A program made the translations under genes and the position numbers. Below are positions 25,062 through 37,700 of a DNA stretch of 64,000 bases, piece after piece. Origin of the DNA: Crossaster papposus (lineage: Eukaryota; Echinodermata; Asteroidea; Velatida; Solasteridae); NCBI GenBank assembly GCA_037893245.1, contig JBAIAA010000097.1, positions 434,001 through 498,000 on the forward strand, given 5' to 3'. The notes beneath the pieces were generated by a model. The model had not been told where the DNA came from. It saw nothing but the letters and a program-made list of their open reading frames with translations, and made no database searches. Position 1 is the stretch's first letter. Every line of letters starts with the position of its first letter.

Positions 25062-25489
25062 TCATATGAGTAAACACACGTCCCTGCATAACGGGTCCGG
25101 TAACCGACAGATTAATCAAGTTATAAGACCAGCAGTCTACTCGGTACTACACCATGTAGAACGTAAATAGTACAAGTCAAATGAATTAAGTTGATGTACA
25201 CTGTATGTTTATTATTTAAGAACACTTCATTATATATAAATTGAACAGAAACTAGGAAAGAAAACCAGAGTAAAGAAATCAAAAGAGAAAAGAATTGCAT
25301 ACAATAAAAGGGTTTGAATGCATGTCGGTCAACCTCCCAAAGTTGTAACTATACTGGAGTGATGTGGAGTAATTAAGAACTGTCATGTGTGTGTTGTTCC
25401 GTTCAGTGGACCACTGTTTGACTGGTAAACCTTGGTCCTCGTACAACAAAGTAATTTAGGCAGGATTCGGCAGTTTTCAAATATTAGTT

Positions 25490-25515
25490 TGTTATAATAA
25501 TAATAATAATACATG
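25490..25515. repeat. (TAA)n microsatellite
   Basis: TAATAATAATAATAATA tract. A second one is at 27479-27502. Confidence 0.8.
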
Positions 25516-25682
25516 TAATAGATATTTGAGCACGATAGTGGCTGTGATTGATTTCTTCCTCCTGAGTCCCTGTCTGTGTCTGGTCCCGATGGATGGCTAG
25601 GCAATCCACCACACAGGTTATACCAATGTATCGATGACGTTACCCAATATTTTACCGAACGACAGTTTCCAGTGGGTGTTAA

Positions 25683-26059
25683 AGGGATCGTACACGTTTG
25701 GTAATTGGAACCCATTGTTTGTTTCAATCTTATATAGTTATAGATATATACCATAAAACTTACCTGTAAAAAAATAATTTCAAAAGGTGGGAGCGATTTC
25801 GAGATATTGCCGAAAATCTGGAGCGGTTATGTTCACGCAGAAAGAATAATCTGCATTGGAATACACAGTCTGAGAAACGTCACTGCAGTAACACTTCTCA
25901 GATTCAAATTTTTGGGGATAAAAAGTGATATAACCGCTGTACTTCGAAGTGAAAAGTTTCTAAAAATGCATTATACTATCCAAAGCTGCTGTACTTCTTA
26001 CCAAGTAAGTTTTTATTGCCATTATTTTTTGGAGTAATTACCAAACGTATACGATTCCT
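25683..26059. mobile_element. TTAA-flanked MITE family 2
   Basis: TIRs AGGGATCGTACACGTTTGG and the complement of AGGAATCGTATACGTTTGG, each bordered by TTAA (25679-25682, 26060-26063). The interior has inverted TTCAAATTTTTGGGG-type sequence. It resembles, in end structure only, the TTAA-flanked MITEs that are abundant in echinoderm genomes. Confidence 0.7.
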
Positions 26060-26224
26060 TTAAACGAGTACTTTGTACACGGATGTGTGTACATGTACAT
26101 GATGTACAGTACACAGCGCTCAAAATATCGGAGATTGATTGGACTGTAAGTTGATTCGTACAATTTTAATATATTTCTGTGATGTCATCATATTGTTGAA
26201 ATTGTAGATTATTTTCAAGAATGT

Positions 26225-26352
26225 ACAGTCAGAGTCTTTGTCAACTTAATCTACAGGCAAGAGTAGATTAGGTTACGAATCTACTCTTGGCTGTACATTA
26301 AGTTGACAATGTAGAGTTAACAAAGACAATGTAGAGTTAACAAAGACTCTGA
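26225..26352. repeat. Inverted repeat (hairpin)
   Basis: CAGAGTCTTTGTCAACTTAA at the left pairs with TTAAGTTGAC and AACAAAGACTCTG at the right; CAAGAGTAGATT pairs with AATCTACTCTTG in the centre. AATGTAGAGTTAACAAAGAC is duplicated in the right arm. It abuts MITE copy 2. Confidence 0.65.
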
Positions 26353-26354
26353 AT

Positions 26355-26702
26355 ATAGGTACACCATTTGCAGAAATTTGTTTCTACCGAATTATTAAGA
26401 AATATCTTACTTATTTGAAAGTAAATAATAGGTATCCAGCAACTAGCTATTCTATAATTGTTCCGAAAAATTGAAAACAATTCACGATTGCCGGACGGCG
26501 ATCGCGAAAGATGAAGAATAACATAAGAAAAACTGCCCGACGCAGGTGAAAAACGAACGCCGTTTTTCTTGCTTTTCTCAGCATCTATGATTTTAAAACT
26601 TCGGACAGGTCAGTTAAACGATATTTACTATAAAAAAAAGCACCCAAAATCTACCAATTCATGATAATTCACGCAACTACAAATTGTGTATGATACCTTT
26701 AA
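26355..26702. mobile_element. TTAA MITE family 1, copy 2
   Basis: Same sequence order as the 11494-11872 copy in reverse (GAATTATTAAGAAATATCTT ... ACTTCGGACAGGTCAGTTAA). The right TTAA is intact; the left end is decayed. Confidence 0.7.
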
Positions 26703-27185
26703 TTCCCAAAGCACTAACTTTGATAACAATAAGATCTACACTTTTTTGAAAACCTGGCGATCGGGGTGACGCCAGGGCTCATTTGAATAAACCTTTGTAA
26801 CAAAAATAGATTAAGTCAGAGTATAGACTCGGAACTGTATATTCGTGCAAAGAATTGCATTTTAGAACTTATGCATTAGAACTTATGCCGCTTATAAACA
26901 CATTATTGCTGTTAGAGATTTCAACATGCCTGTATTGGGTTGTCACGACTCTGCGTTATACAATATCTCGGAGTCTGAACAACTATTATGTGATACTATG
27001 AGTGTTTTGTTTTTAAACCATTTAAAGGGATAATTGTGATAACATTCGTAATTTGTTCACCAAAATCACTTGTTATACTTCATGTGATCAAGTATTGCAT
27101 TCCGGGCTTTACCTTCTCTTTTCTAATGCCTTTTCTTTCTCACTTGCCTTTTATTTTTTTTAAGTTGAGGTGTTTGTTTGATTTT

Positions 27186-27262
27186 GGTTTGTTGGGGTGT
27201 TGGGGGTGTTGGGGTGTTGGGGTGTTGGGGTGTTGGGGTGTTTGTTTGTTTGTTTGGGTCAC
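27186..27262. repeat. TTGGGGTG minisatellite plus (TTTG)n
   Basis: About seven 8-bp units of TTGGGGTG run into TTTGTTTGTTTG. A short related tract occurs at 33249-33280 in a kinase intron. Confidence 0.8.
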
Positions 27263-27883
27263 GTTTTATTGTGATAGTATGGCTTTGTAGAGGTGTTGAT
27301 CACCTGTCCCATCTTGCCACTTGCTGGATTAATCCCTATCTTTTTCAAGAATCAATTTTGTAAAATAAAAAATTGTTTGTTTAGTTGTTTGTATTTTTAA
27401 TCTTTAAAACTGTACATTCTGTAACTAATGTTTTTTTGTTGTCTGACAATGGAAAAGTGTAGGAAAAAGAAAAGAAAAAATAATAATAATAATAATAATA
27501 TACAGATGTTATTTGGGTGAAAGTGTTGACTGTTTCTGTATATTTATATTGTGTGTGGTAATGTTATAAGGCTTATTACTCATAAGTAGTTCTAGCGACT
27601 CATTTTGCTGGGTTGGGTCACATTTTGACTTCACCATGTCACTTTATAATAATCACTTGTCACTTCACCTTGTCACTTTATAATAACAGGCCCCTAACGT
27701 GATCAAGTGGATATCGTACAGCACTACACATGCAAGTGTGGACCACATTTTCATCAAAGATGGCCGTAGCCGCGAATCGGCTTGCGGTTTTGTATTTGCA
27801 GCACATATGGCGTCACACATCAGTATTATTACTTAGTCATGCAAGTACATTAAAGCATTTCAAAAACGGACTCCATCGAGCTG

Positions 27884-27945
27884 CCACAGTGGCTAATGGT
27901 TAGTGGATTGGACTATCCCTGGTTCGAATTCTACCTTTAAAGCTA
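27884..27945 (+). repeat. tRNA-like repeat head
   Basis: CAGTGGCTAATGGTTAG (A-box-like) and CCTGGTTCGAATTCTACC (B-box-like). The anticodon arm is shortened, so not a functional tRNA; a tRNA-derived SINE is likely. Confidence 0.35.
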
Positions 27946-27949
27946 TGTC

Positions 27950-28604
27950 CATTTTCATCAACAAATTGTGTTCTCCGAAGTTATAGTTGGGATACATTTA
28001 AAGTAAGGGGAAATACTCTGAGAACCCAGATGTTAATCTTCCATCCACACAGCATAATCAGTATATTAATGTTAGGGTGCTTGATGTAAATTGGTTAAAA
28101 TACAATGTATGCTGTAAACAAATATGCAAACGTCTTATGTCCGTGTCCGCCGGGTCGAGTCCGAGACATTTGTGACCCACCACCCCAAAACCAGGCTAAA
28201 GTCGAAATTGTTCATATGAGAGATTTTTATACCATTGGATTGCTAGCGTTTTAAGCTTTAAAATGATACATCACATGCACCAGTACCGCTATGGAATGAA
28301 AAGTAACGACGCTTCAAAAAGTGACATTTTGTTGCCGTTCGCGGCAACAAGTTTGCTCAATTTGAGTAATAGCAACGACAACAACAATCAGGAGAAGGCC
28401 GATATTATCACTTTCGGGGAATTTGTTTAAAGGTTTAAACATGAACAGCCTATAAATTAGAGTTTTAACTAACGATTTATGAAGAAAAAAAAACAATCGA
28501 CCGGCAACACATTTTTGTGTGTACAATGCCATATCTCTAAATGGCATTTGCCGACTTCCGCCTGGTTTTGGCCTGGTGGGTCACATTTGTCACTGTGACT
28601 CCAT
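27950..28604. other. Intergenic or kinase 3' region, nothing recognised
   Basis: No clear exon. The last kinase exons or 3' UTR of the minus-strand gene could lie here or further left, but I could not identify them. Confidence 0.4.
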
Positions 28605-28676
28605 CTAGTCCGAGTCGGAGTCACAGAAAATGGGGCTCGCATCGATCAGACTGAAGTATATGATAGATCTACTCAC

Positions 28677-28776
28677 GTCGGCTTTATGCAACAGTCCTCC
28701 AAGTTTCTCACTGATCGTTGCAAATGTCGGTCGGGTCGCCGGGTCCTTAGACCAGCAAGCCGTCACCACTTTATAC
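28677..28776 (-). CDS. Kinase-gene exon 21: end of kinase domain
   Basis: 100 nt, starts phase 2. Codes [20 protein letters not shown], then [14 protein letters not shown] strong donor GTGAGT follows at 28676. If it is not used, the frame reads on 23 residues to a stop at about 28605, so the C-terminus is either that or an unseen exon to the left. Confidence 0.8.
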
Positions 28777-31700
28777 CTAGAAAACAAAAACAGTATACAG
28801 GGAACCACTGTGAATATAACGAACAATACCGGCAAATGTTTTTGTATTTAGCCCAGTGTTAATCATTTTGACATGCATTCAGAGTATGCCATTAGAAAGA
28901 TATTTGGCTAAAGGGCCATCTCAGATTTCACTATGAGTTCCTGAATAATAGAAATGCAGTTTCATTCCTAAAGGTAGGATACACCTTTGCAGATATCGAC
29001 AAATCTTACTATCGAATTATTAAGAAATATTTTACTATATATTTAAGTAAATAATGATTGTAGGCATTCAGCAAAATGACTGCGCTAGATATCATAATTG
29101 TTACGAACAATTGAATTCCATTGTTTTTAATTCGCGACCGCCCGAAGGCGATCGCGAAAAAGACAACATAAGAACCACTACTGCCCAAAGCCGGTTGAAA
29201 ACGAACGCCGTTTTTCTTGCTTTTCTCAGCATCCATGATCATAAAACTTCGGACAGGTCAGTTAAACGATATTACCTGTAAAATACAACATCTCAAATCC
29301 ACCCATTCCTGACAATTCAAGCAATTGCCAATGGTGTATCCTACCTTTAAATAACCGTCAAATCTCCGTGTAAATTTTAACGGTGTTTTAAGGGTCAAAC
29401 TGCATTACCACTGTTTAATAACTTATAGTGTTTGACCCGTGACAAAATCCAGGTATAGAATAACATGCAATGGCAGTCATTTTTAACATTTTGAAATTGC
29501 TTGTTATTCTACCTATATTTTTCAAATAAAAAATCGGCGATGGCCATATATCCAAATATCTTTCCCATGACATACTATGGTTGTGTGGCAAAATCCATGA
29601 TATTATCATTTTAATTAACTGTACTTTTTGTTCACCATTCTGCCCGACTATTATACCAACTCACTGTTGGACCTTTTAAAACGATTAGGCAAATAATATT
29701 GATCAACAATGTTTTTCAACCATTTTCCAGTGTTAATGAAAATGACCAATGACGTACAATCTGTGTTGGAGAGTGGGGAATGGCGGATATGACCAAGATT
29801 TAAATCTTGATTTTATAAGAATTGCTCGAAAAAATAAATGCACTGTTTCAAACTGCATCCAGAAATAATTGTTATATTTAATGTGTAATAAAACCCACAG
29901 TTGCACTCGACAGTGGTCCGGACGAGGCATTCGGTATCCTGACTTCACTTTAGAAACCACTTGCTTGGCGCTCATGCTCGGGTATGGGTAGTTACCTGCG
30001 AAAAACAAAGTTTAAACTGAGTGGTTAGCTTTCTAATCAATTTAATTGGAAATCAAACGCAAGTGAGATAAACAGTGAAAACACAAGTGAAATGACAAAT
30101 CATATGACTGTCAAATGCTAGGTCAAATACCAATTCAAATAACAGGCCAAATGACAGGCCAAATGACAGGCCAAGTTAAATAGTTAACAAGTTAAATATG
30201 CATGACAATTGAAGTACGCATGATTGAATACGAAGAACCGTTTCGATGCTCATACCAAGTGTCACAATCTCCCACAGCAGGATCCCAAAGGACCACACGT
30301 CACTCTCCGCTGTGTACACGTCATCAAGAATGGATTCCAACGCCATCCAGCGCAGAGGGAGAAATCCCTGAACGTCAACAGACAAATAATGTATTACAAA
30401 ACTTTCCTTTGGGAATGCACACCAACACTGCGAACAAGTAACAATGGATTTAGTGCCAACTAGCATTGGATTTTCATTGTTAGTGCACCGTTTTTCTGTT
30501 GTTAGATATTTATGGTGTGATGAGCATACTGACACAAATTTAACTGTACACGTATTGTTAGGCAGATTGGTGAACAAATTGTTCACTTGGTGATAAAAGC
30601 ATGACATTTGACATTGGTTAGGTTAAACAATTTTTGTTTTTAATCTCAGACACGGCCCATTCCCTAAGTATCTTTACCGTGCTTTTACGTTGGTATGTTC
30701 TCAATTCGGCGACGTCGCTGGCAAATCCAAAGTCGGACAGCTTGCTCACCATATCCTCACTGACGAGAACGCTGCGGGTGGCGAGGTCTTTATAAAGACA
30801 CTGAATTGTATTTGATTGGGAAAAAAGTCACACAAGAGCTCACAACATTGTATTTAACTTTCCTATGTACTGATGATGTTACACCCAGTGCACCTGGAGG
30901 AGGGAAATCGCCAAATGTCGTATCCACCTCGTATCCATGGTTTACTTTATTTTCAATCTTGTTTCTAATAGTAGCCCTGGATTAAATTGGAAACTCGCTT
31001 CCCATGTTCGAAGCAGCAACAGCGACGTGTATTATCTATTCTATAAAAGCTGCTGAGATGTATCCCAGTCGGCAAAACTAAGTTTTAAACACGGGTTAAC
31101 AAGTAAGAAAAAACGCGTGTCTTGGCAAGGTCAAATGTAATATCAAAACACGCGTTTCAATTGTGTTCTAGACGTATTAGGATGTAATATGCGTGTCTAA
31201 AACTACTGTTAAACACGTGTCCATTTGAAACGCGTGTTTAGATATTTTATTTTACCTGGCCAAGACAGAAGTTTTTTAAAACATAGTTTTGCCGACTGGG
31301 ATGTGTGTCCCTCCGTGGGTCCTCCCAATGGTACTCAGTGATGCATGACCGAGGGAATGCAATCAGGCTATCACTGGAAAGCATCTTGTCAATACTTGAC
31401 ACTAGAACATGATTATTAATAACCATACAGAGGATATCTTGGTCAAATTGACTCTTATTTTCAAAATTATCTTCTGTTTTTCTGGGACACCCTGTATACA
31501 ATTTATACTATACAACCACCTGAGAATATCTCTGGCTTTTATAGTATAGAATTAATCAGCGAGTTACAAAGCAATATAGAAATCAGCTCACTGCCCAATA
31601 CAGCTGGTCATAATAACCCCTACGGCACTGACTATTCAGGTGGTTCTGACAAATATGTCACAACGTTAGTAATTGACACCATATATAAACATAAACGGAC

Positions 31701-34700
31701 ATACTCACCGCGTTTGAAGCCAAGTACGTCATGCCTTCGGCCACGCCCCTGGCCAGACCCAGCAGGGTCCAGGGCGTGACGGATGCACACGCAGCACCTC
31801 GCAGGTTGTCGTACACCTGTTCGCGGCGGCTTTTGGACAGGACCTCCTTCAGGGTCCCATTCGCTGCGTGCTCAACGATGATATAGATGGGGTCTGTTAA
31901 GTAGGGGGTGTACAACTACATCTCAGAACTGTCATTACTGTTCAATGTAGCTACTGTATTCAACTTACAGGTAATCTATGAGTACTATTGTTATTTCGTA
32001 ACTAACTCCGATATTTTTTAGGAATGCTACTTTTAAGAACCGTCATTATTGTTCAATTTAGCTGCTGCAACAGTTAATATACTTTGTATGAGTGCCGAAT
32101 TCTAAGTTCAAAATCATTACCTTCGTTGATGCAGTACCCAAGGAGCTTGACAATATTCACGTGACCGCTGAGGGATTTCATCGAATTTAACTCCCGGGTC
32201 AGGTTCCTTTTCTGCTTGGGGTCGTTTTCATCTACATGGTGTATACAATGAGCACCAAAACAAAAATACATAAATGGCGGCATAACACGACAGTAGGTCA
32301 CAGAAAATGTACAGCACCACGCTTTCTTTTGTATTTTTGTCTCCCTCAGTATGTACAGGATTTGTTACACTTCTGTTTTGAAAAGCCCCGGGGATCGCCA
32401 TAGGCATTGCTTTCTAATTTACCAATTGTTTAGGAGACACACAATAAAAAGGTCGACACATTGCTCGGATCCGTGCGCGCGCGTGAAAGAGAATAACCTT
32501 GACTTTGTTCAGGGTACCATCCAGCAACTTGCGGGCCGAATTGGAGCGCCTGAATCGCTGCGCGAATCACATGTTGCGCTGGCCCGCGATGCAGGGCCGC
32601 AATTCTGGTAAATTTAAAAATAGCGCTATGACAATTTGCGGGCATTTTAGAAAAAGAACAATGACAAATCCTGGAAAAATTTGAAGAAAATAACTACAGA
32701 ATGTGTGCCCCTGTACATTTTCAACTTTAGTTTTATACCGCCGCACACACTGAATTAATTAGTAAAACAGGTTCATAAAATTAAGTCTAAGCATGGGCAG
32801 AGATCTCTCACCTCTTACAGTTTTGACTGCCACGCGGGTGACAAGTCCTTGCTGCTCGATGCCCACGGCCCTCGCGAGCAACACCTTCCCTAAGCTGCCC
32901 TGAGTGAGCTCTCGCAGAAAGGTCAGCTGATCTCGCGAGATTTCTGCGCAGCATGCCGGGATGTCAGCATATGTGGACTCGTCCGGGTCACTTTGGACTG
33001 CGCGAATGGTTTGCATAGGGATCCTTAAAAAAAACAGCATTACAAATGATGAGCAATCGTCAGAAGCACTCATTAATACCCACTAATTATGTCAGATTGT
33101 GGCTGAAATCTCCTTTTCGAGAATTTCAATTTACATTTATTAGGTACGCAAATAATTTATCGTGGGCCCACGCGGAATGCTAGATTAATTTAGGGTTGCA
33201 CTGTACCGTTGGTTGTTTATTTTGTTATTATTTTGTTGTTTTTTTCTTGGGGTGTTGGGGTGTTTGTTTGTTTGTTTGTTTTTTTGCAGAATAGCGTATT
33301 TTACAATAATTAAACCTTGTCCACTCAATCGTAGTTCTTATGACGGGTGTGTAGGGTGGCAAGTGTGTAAAAGCACTCGTCTCCCAGTGCGACGAGGTTG
33401 TTTTTTCCGGGAGCTCCAGTGTTTCTTCCTTTCGCAAAAATCAACATTACTTTGGCTGTGCTCCGTGGTCAGATATTGGTCGTATATAATATAGCCGACT
33501 GCCAAAGACACCTTTGCGTTTCATCTACTTGGCCACGTGAAGCCGCGTCCTTCACAATCGGCATCACAGCTGCGAGTAAGGAAGATAGCCTCCGAATTAT
33601 GATACCAATTGACATATTAGTTTCGCACTATGGATTTCTCTGTTTACTTACCTACGTTTTCGTAGCATTCTGTATCTGCAGCGACCGGGATTTGCCCACC
33701 AAACCCAACTTCACTGTAATCAATCAGTAAAATGGCGGTTTGATTTTGTTTTAAATTTGGGGCGTGGTAACAGAAGTCCTCTCTGTCATGTTGCATTTAT
33801 GTAAAACACATCTGTGTTAAGGTACGAGTTGATTTTGTAAATTCCTTATATTGTAATACTTATATAACATTCGTGGTGTCTTTCTTGACTGTAAAATTGA
33901 CGTCAAATTTCACGATTTTACCTAAAAGTCGCGAATATTGACGTAAAATTTGACGTCGATATTCGCGTCAAATGTCACGACTTTTCTCTAAAGTCGCGAA
34001 AATTGACGTCAATATTCGCGACAAAATTCACGACTTCCCCACAAAGTCGAGAATATTGACGTCAATATTCGCGACAAAATTCACGACATTCCCCCAAACT
34101 CGTGAATATTGACGTCAATATTGACGTCAAATTTCGCGACTTGCCCCTAAAGTCGCGAATATTTTGACGCGAATTGTTTTCCAGAAGGTAGGTTTTGGCT
34201 AGTCTTCCAAGACCGAGTTGTTCATTTGTCCGGGGCGCGCCGTCCGTCTGTGCAGTTCATCAATACTCCCAAAACGGGCTTATTGATGGCGCCCTCGATT
34301 GTCACGAGAGATCAGTATATTTGTTTTAAGTTCAGAAACAAATATTGTGAACTGAACCTAAAGGTAGAATACACAATTTGCAGAAAATATTTACTACCGA
34401 ATTATTAAGAAATAACTTACTTATTTGAAAGTAAATAATGATTCCAGGCATCCAGCAAAATTATCGCCCTAGATATCCTGTAATTAATCCGAAAAATATA
34501 ATTTTATAAAACAAAATTCGCGATCGCGAAAGAACAATAATAACATAAGAATATCTGCCCGATTTTCTCGCCATCCATAATTGTAAAACTTCGGACAGGC
34601 CAGTTAAACGGGATTTACTATGAAATACAACCCCCTAAATCCACCCATTTATGATAACTCAAGCAATTACCAATGGTCCATCCACCTTTAAAACAAATCC

Positions 34701-37700
34701 ACTGATCTCTCGTGACAATCGAGAGCGCCCTTAATAAGCCCGTTTTTGGAGTATTGATGAACTGCACAGACGGACGGCGCGCACCAGAACAAATGAAAAA
34801 CTCATTCTTGGAGCAGGACTAGCCAAAACTTAGCTTGCTGGAAAATAAATCGCGTCAAAATATACGCAACTTTAGGGGCAAGTCGCGAAATTTGACGTCA
34901 ATATTGACGTCAATATCCACGACTTGACGAAAGTCGTGAATTTTGTCTCGAATATTGACGTCAATATTCAGGATATGCGTGTCCCTCCAGGGCCACCATA
35001 GTTTTACCTGCTCTTAATTTTAGTAGCCTTATATATTTCTGTTGCCTTTTGGCCATCGCCTTCCGCAACGCAACTTAAATTTCAGCTAATATTTGATCGA
35101 TCATTAATACAATGTAGTTGGACAAATTTCAGATTTCTTACTTTTTGTTAACACTAGTTAATCTTGTATGTGTAACTAATTTATTTATTTTGTGTTCCAA
35201 TTAAACATCTTGCAATTCACTCGAATTTCACAAGCCTGTTAGTTCCTCATTTTTGATTTTTTGTTTAACCAATTGGTTATAATTGTGCAATATTTGCTTT
35301 AAACGTAGGTTTGGTTAACAACATTGGGTACTTACCGTTGGGAAGGGTGGTGTTGTTTTTCTGTTGAGAAAATAAAATTAATCCCATGGGTTGAACTTGT
35401 GTGCGCAACAGCTCTTACCAAATGTTATCATTAGTTTTAGGTCAGGCTGGACTTAGTAAATATTTGTTTAACTCTCTCTTTTCAGATAATGTTGGTTATT
35501 GCACTATAAAAAGATCAACATTTCTTAGGATAACAAACAATGAGACACACCTTCTAATCCCTGATTAGAAAAGGTAACACTTTTATGTGGGGAGATAAAC
35601 AAGTCTGGAGTTACACCGTAATAATGCATGCTACTGGTATTCGTTTTAAAAGAATATTTGATATATGTTTTCTAGGCTATTTAAAAATAATCATTTAAGT
35701 ACACCAATTAATTACATTAAATTTGTCCGTGAAATAAACCAATTTATAGTTATTCACCATTTAAATTCAAATGCTAGTCACTCAATGTAAACTCAGGAAT
35801 AATCGTCATTACAGATCAAATTCGTCTAATGTGTTGCCAAAGGGCAGTATTCAGAGATTGAATTCGTCTTATATCAACCAATTTCAAACTTAATTATTAG
35901 TTTGACGTATGCTTAACTCAATCACGCACCAGACTAATTTACTTAGGAACAGCTGAGACGAATTCGATTTGTAAAGACGAATAATCCACCAGAAATGTTT
36001 AAATAGAGTCAATTACCATTTGAAATTGAAAGTCAAATGACTCATTTGGTTTGGTAAAAGCGTGTGAATTTTGTTCTCGGACGAAATTGAATGCAAGAGT
36101 TGGTGCATTTGAATGAACAAAATGTTTTAAAAGTAGCCAAAGAAACCTATGCAATCACCTTACCTTTTTTCCTACCACGTTGTTTAACACTATTCTTAAA
36201 AAACGTGGAGTAAACTCAAACTTTGTAAGGAAAGGGTAACATAAGGAAACATGTAAAATAAACATATTCGTTGTTTTAATAATGAGCAATTAGTACCTTA
36301 CCCTTCTGATGTTTGGGTTTCATTCGTTTACGGGAGAAGAAGCTGACCACATGCATGACAATGCTGATGAGCAAAAGCATCCCCAAGACACTGGTGGTAG
36401 TTAAATACGGCGAGCTTGTCAGTATGCTGACGACCGGAGGAGCAACAGGTGCTAATAAGAAACAAACAAGGGTGGTAATGGAAAATACCGAGATGAGCTT
36501 GGTACTATACATGTATACATTGTTGCGTCTTTCCTTGAAGCAATTATTAATTCCTCGATTACTAAATTATATGTACAACAGCCTTTGCCCAGCAGGTGCA
36601 CTGCACAATCGACTTGAGAGTAGAGCTGCCAGACTTGTTATGTGCTACGGCGTAGCACAGCTGACAACAGCATCCCGGACGGATTAACAAGCCACAACCA
36701 TTGCCGTTTTCCGGTGTTAAAGGTACGTTTACGGACAGCAGTTATTATAAAATAAACGTGCTAAGATAAAAGTCTTCCAATGATCAATATCACAAAGAAG
36801 GACTTCGTTCTTATTATTACGAACGTCTGATTGTTGGAGCAAAAGTGGTCAAAACACCAACAATACCAAACACAGTTAGGTCTTGTTATAGTTTAAAGCA
36901 GAAGTAAGACAACAATGACGTCACACTTTGCTAGATCTATGAGCGGAAAGTCGCACATTGCCAGAACAAGTTATAGACCAAAATGTAACATTTTTAAGTG
37001 GGAGGTCGGTTTTGAGTTGTATAACGTTTTTACATACAAAAAACCTTCTTGATCATATCCCAACATTTGTTAGCTAAACTAAAACTCTAAGCCGTAATGT
37101 ATGTTCTTGAATTGCACTGAGTGATAGTATAGTTGGCACGGCTCACAAACGTTGAACTCCGTGTTCTCAAAACAAAAGAGCATGTCTTCAGCTGTTTCAT
37201 AAGAGTACAGCAGCGGATTAAGCTACAGCAACACACAATACAACATTTGAAAGCTTAGGATATTTGTTTATATTGTGACTTTCAACTGATTTGGTGGTGC
37301 CAGGTCACCTATACGCTTTTTAAAATTGTTCTCTAAATTTACTCTAAACCTGCATTCCGTCTGAGACTCCAACAAGTTACCCTGTGAAGACCTGAACATA
37401 ATGGGGACAATGAGAGTGAAAAGGTATACACAGGACAATGTAGGAATTAACAATAATAGGAATAGGTCTCCACAGGGTTTTACTGTATATTCTTGGAGTT
37501 TTATTTAAAAAAAAGAAATTTACAGGGCATGTTTATCAGGTCAAATAAAAGCTCGAGGTCTAAGGGATAATGGGTTAGAGTTACAGCCAATGAAATACGC
37601 CCTAGTTGAAATAGGACCATATTGAAATTAGCCATCGACCTCAAGGGAATTTGTACATGAGAACAAGGTTACACAATCATTTGAGAATGTGTGATATCAA

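Noticed and set aside
27884-27945. Functional tRNA gene on the plus strand
   Set aside because: The anticodon arm is too short; more likely a SINE head.
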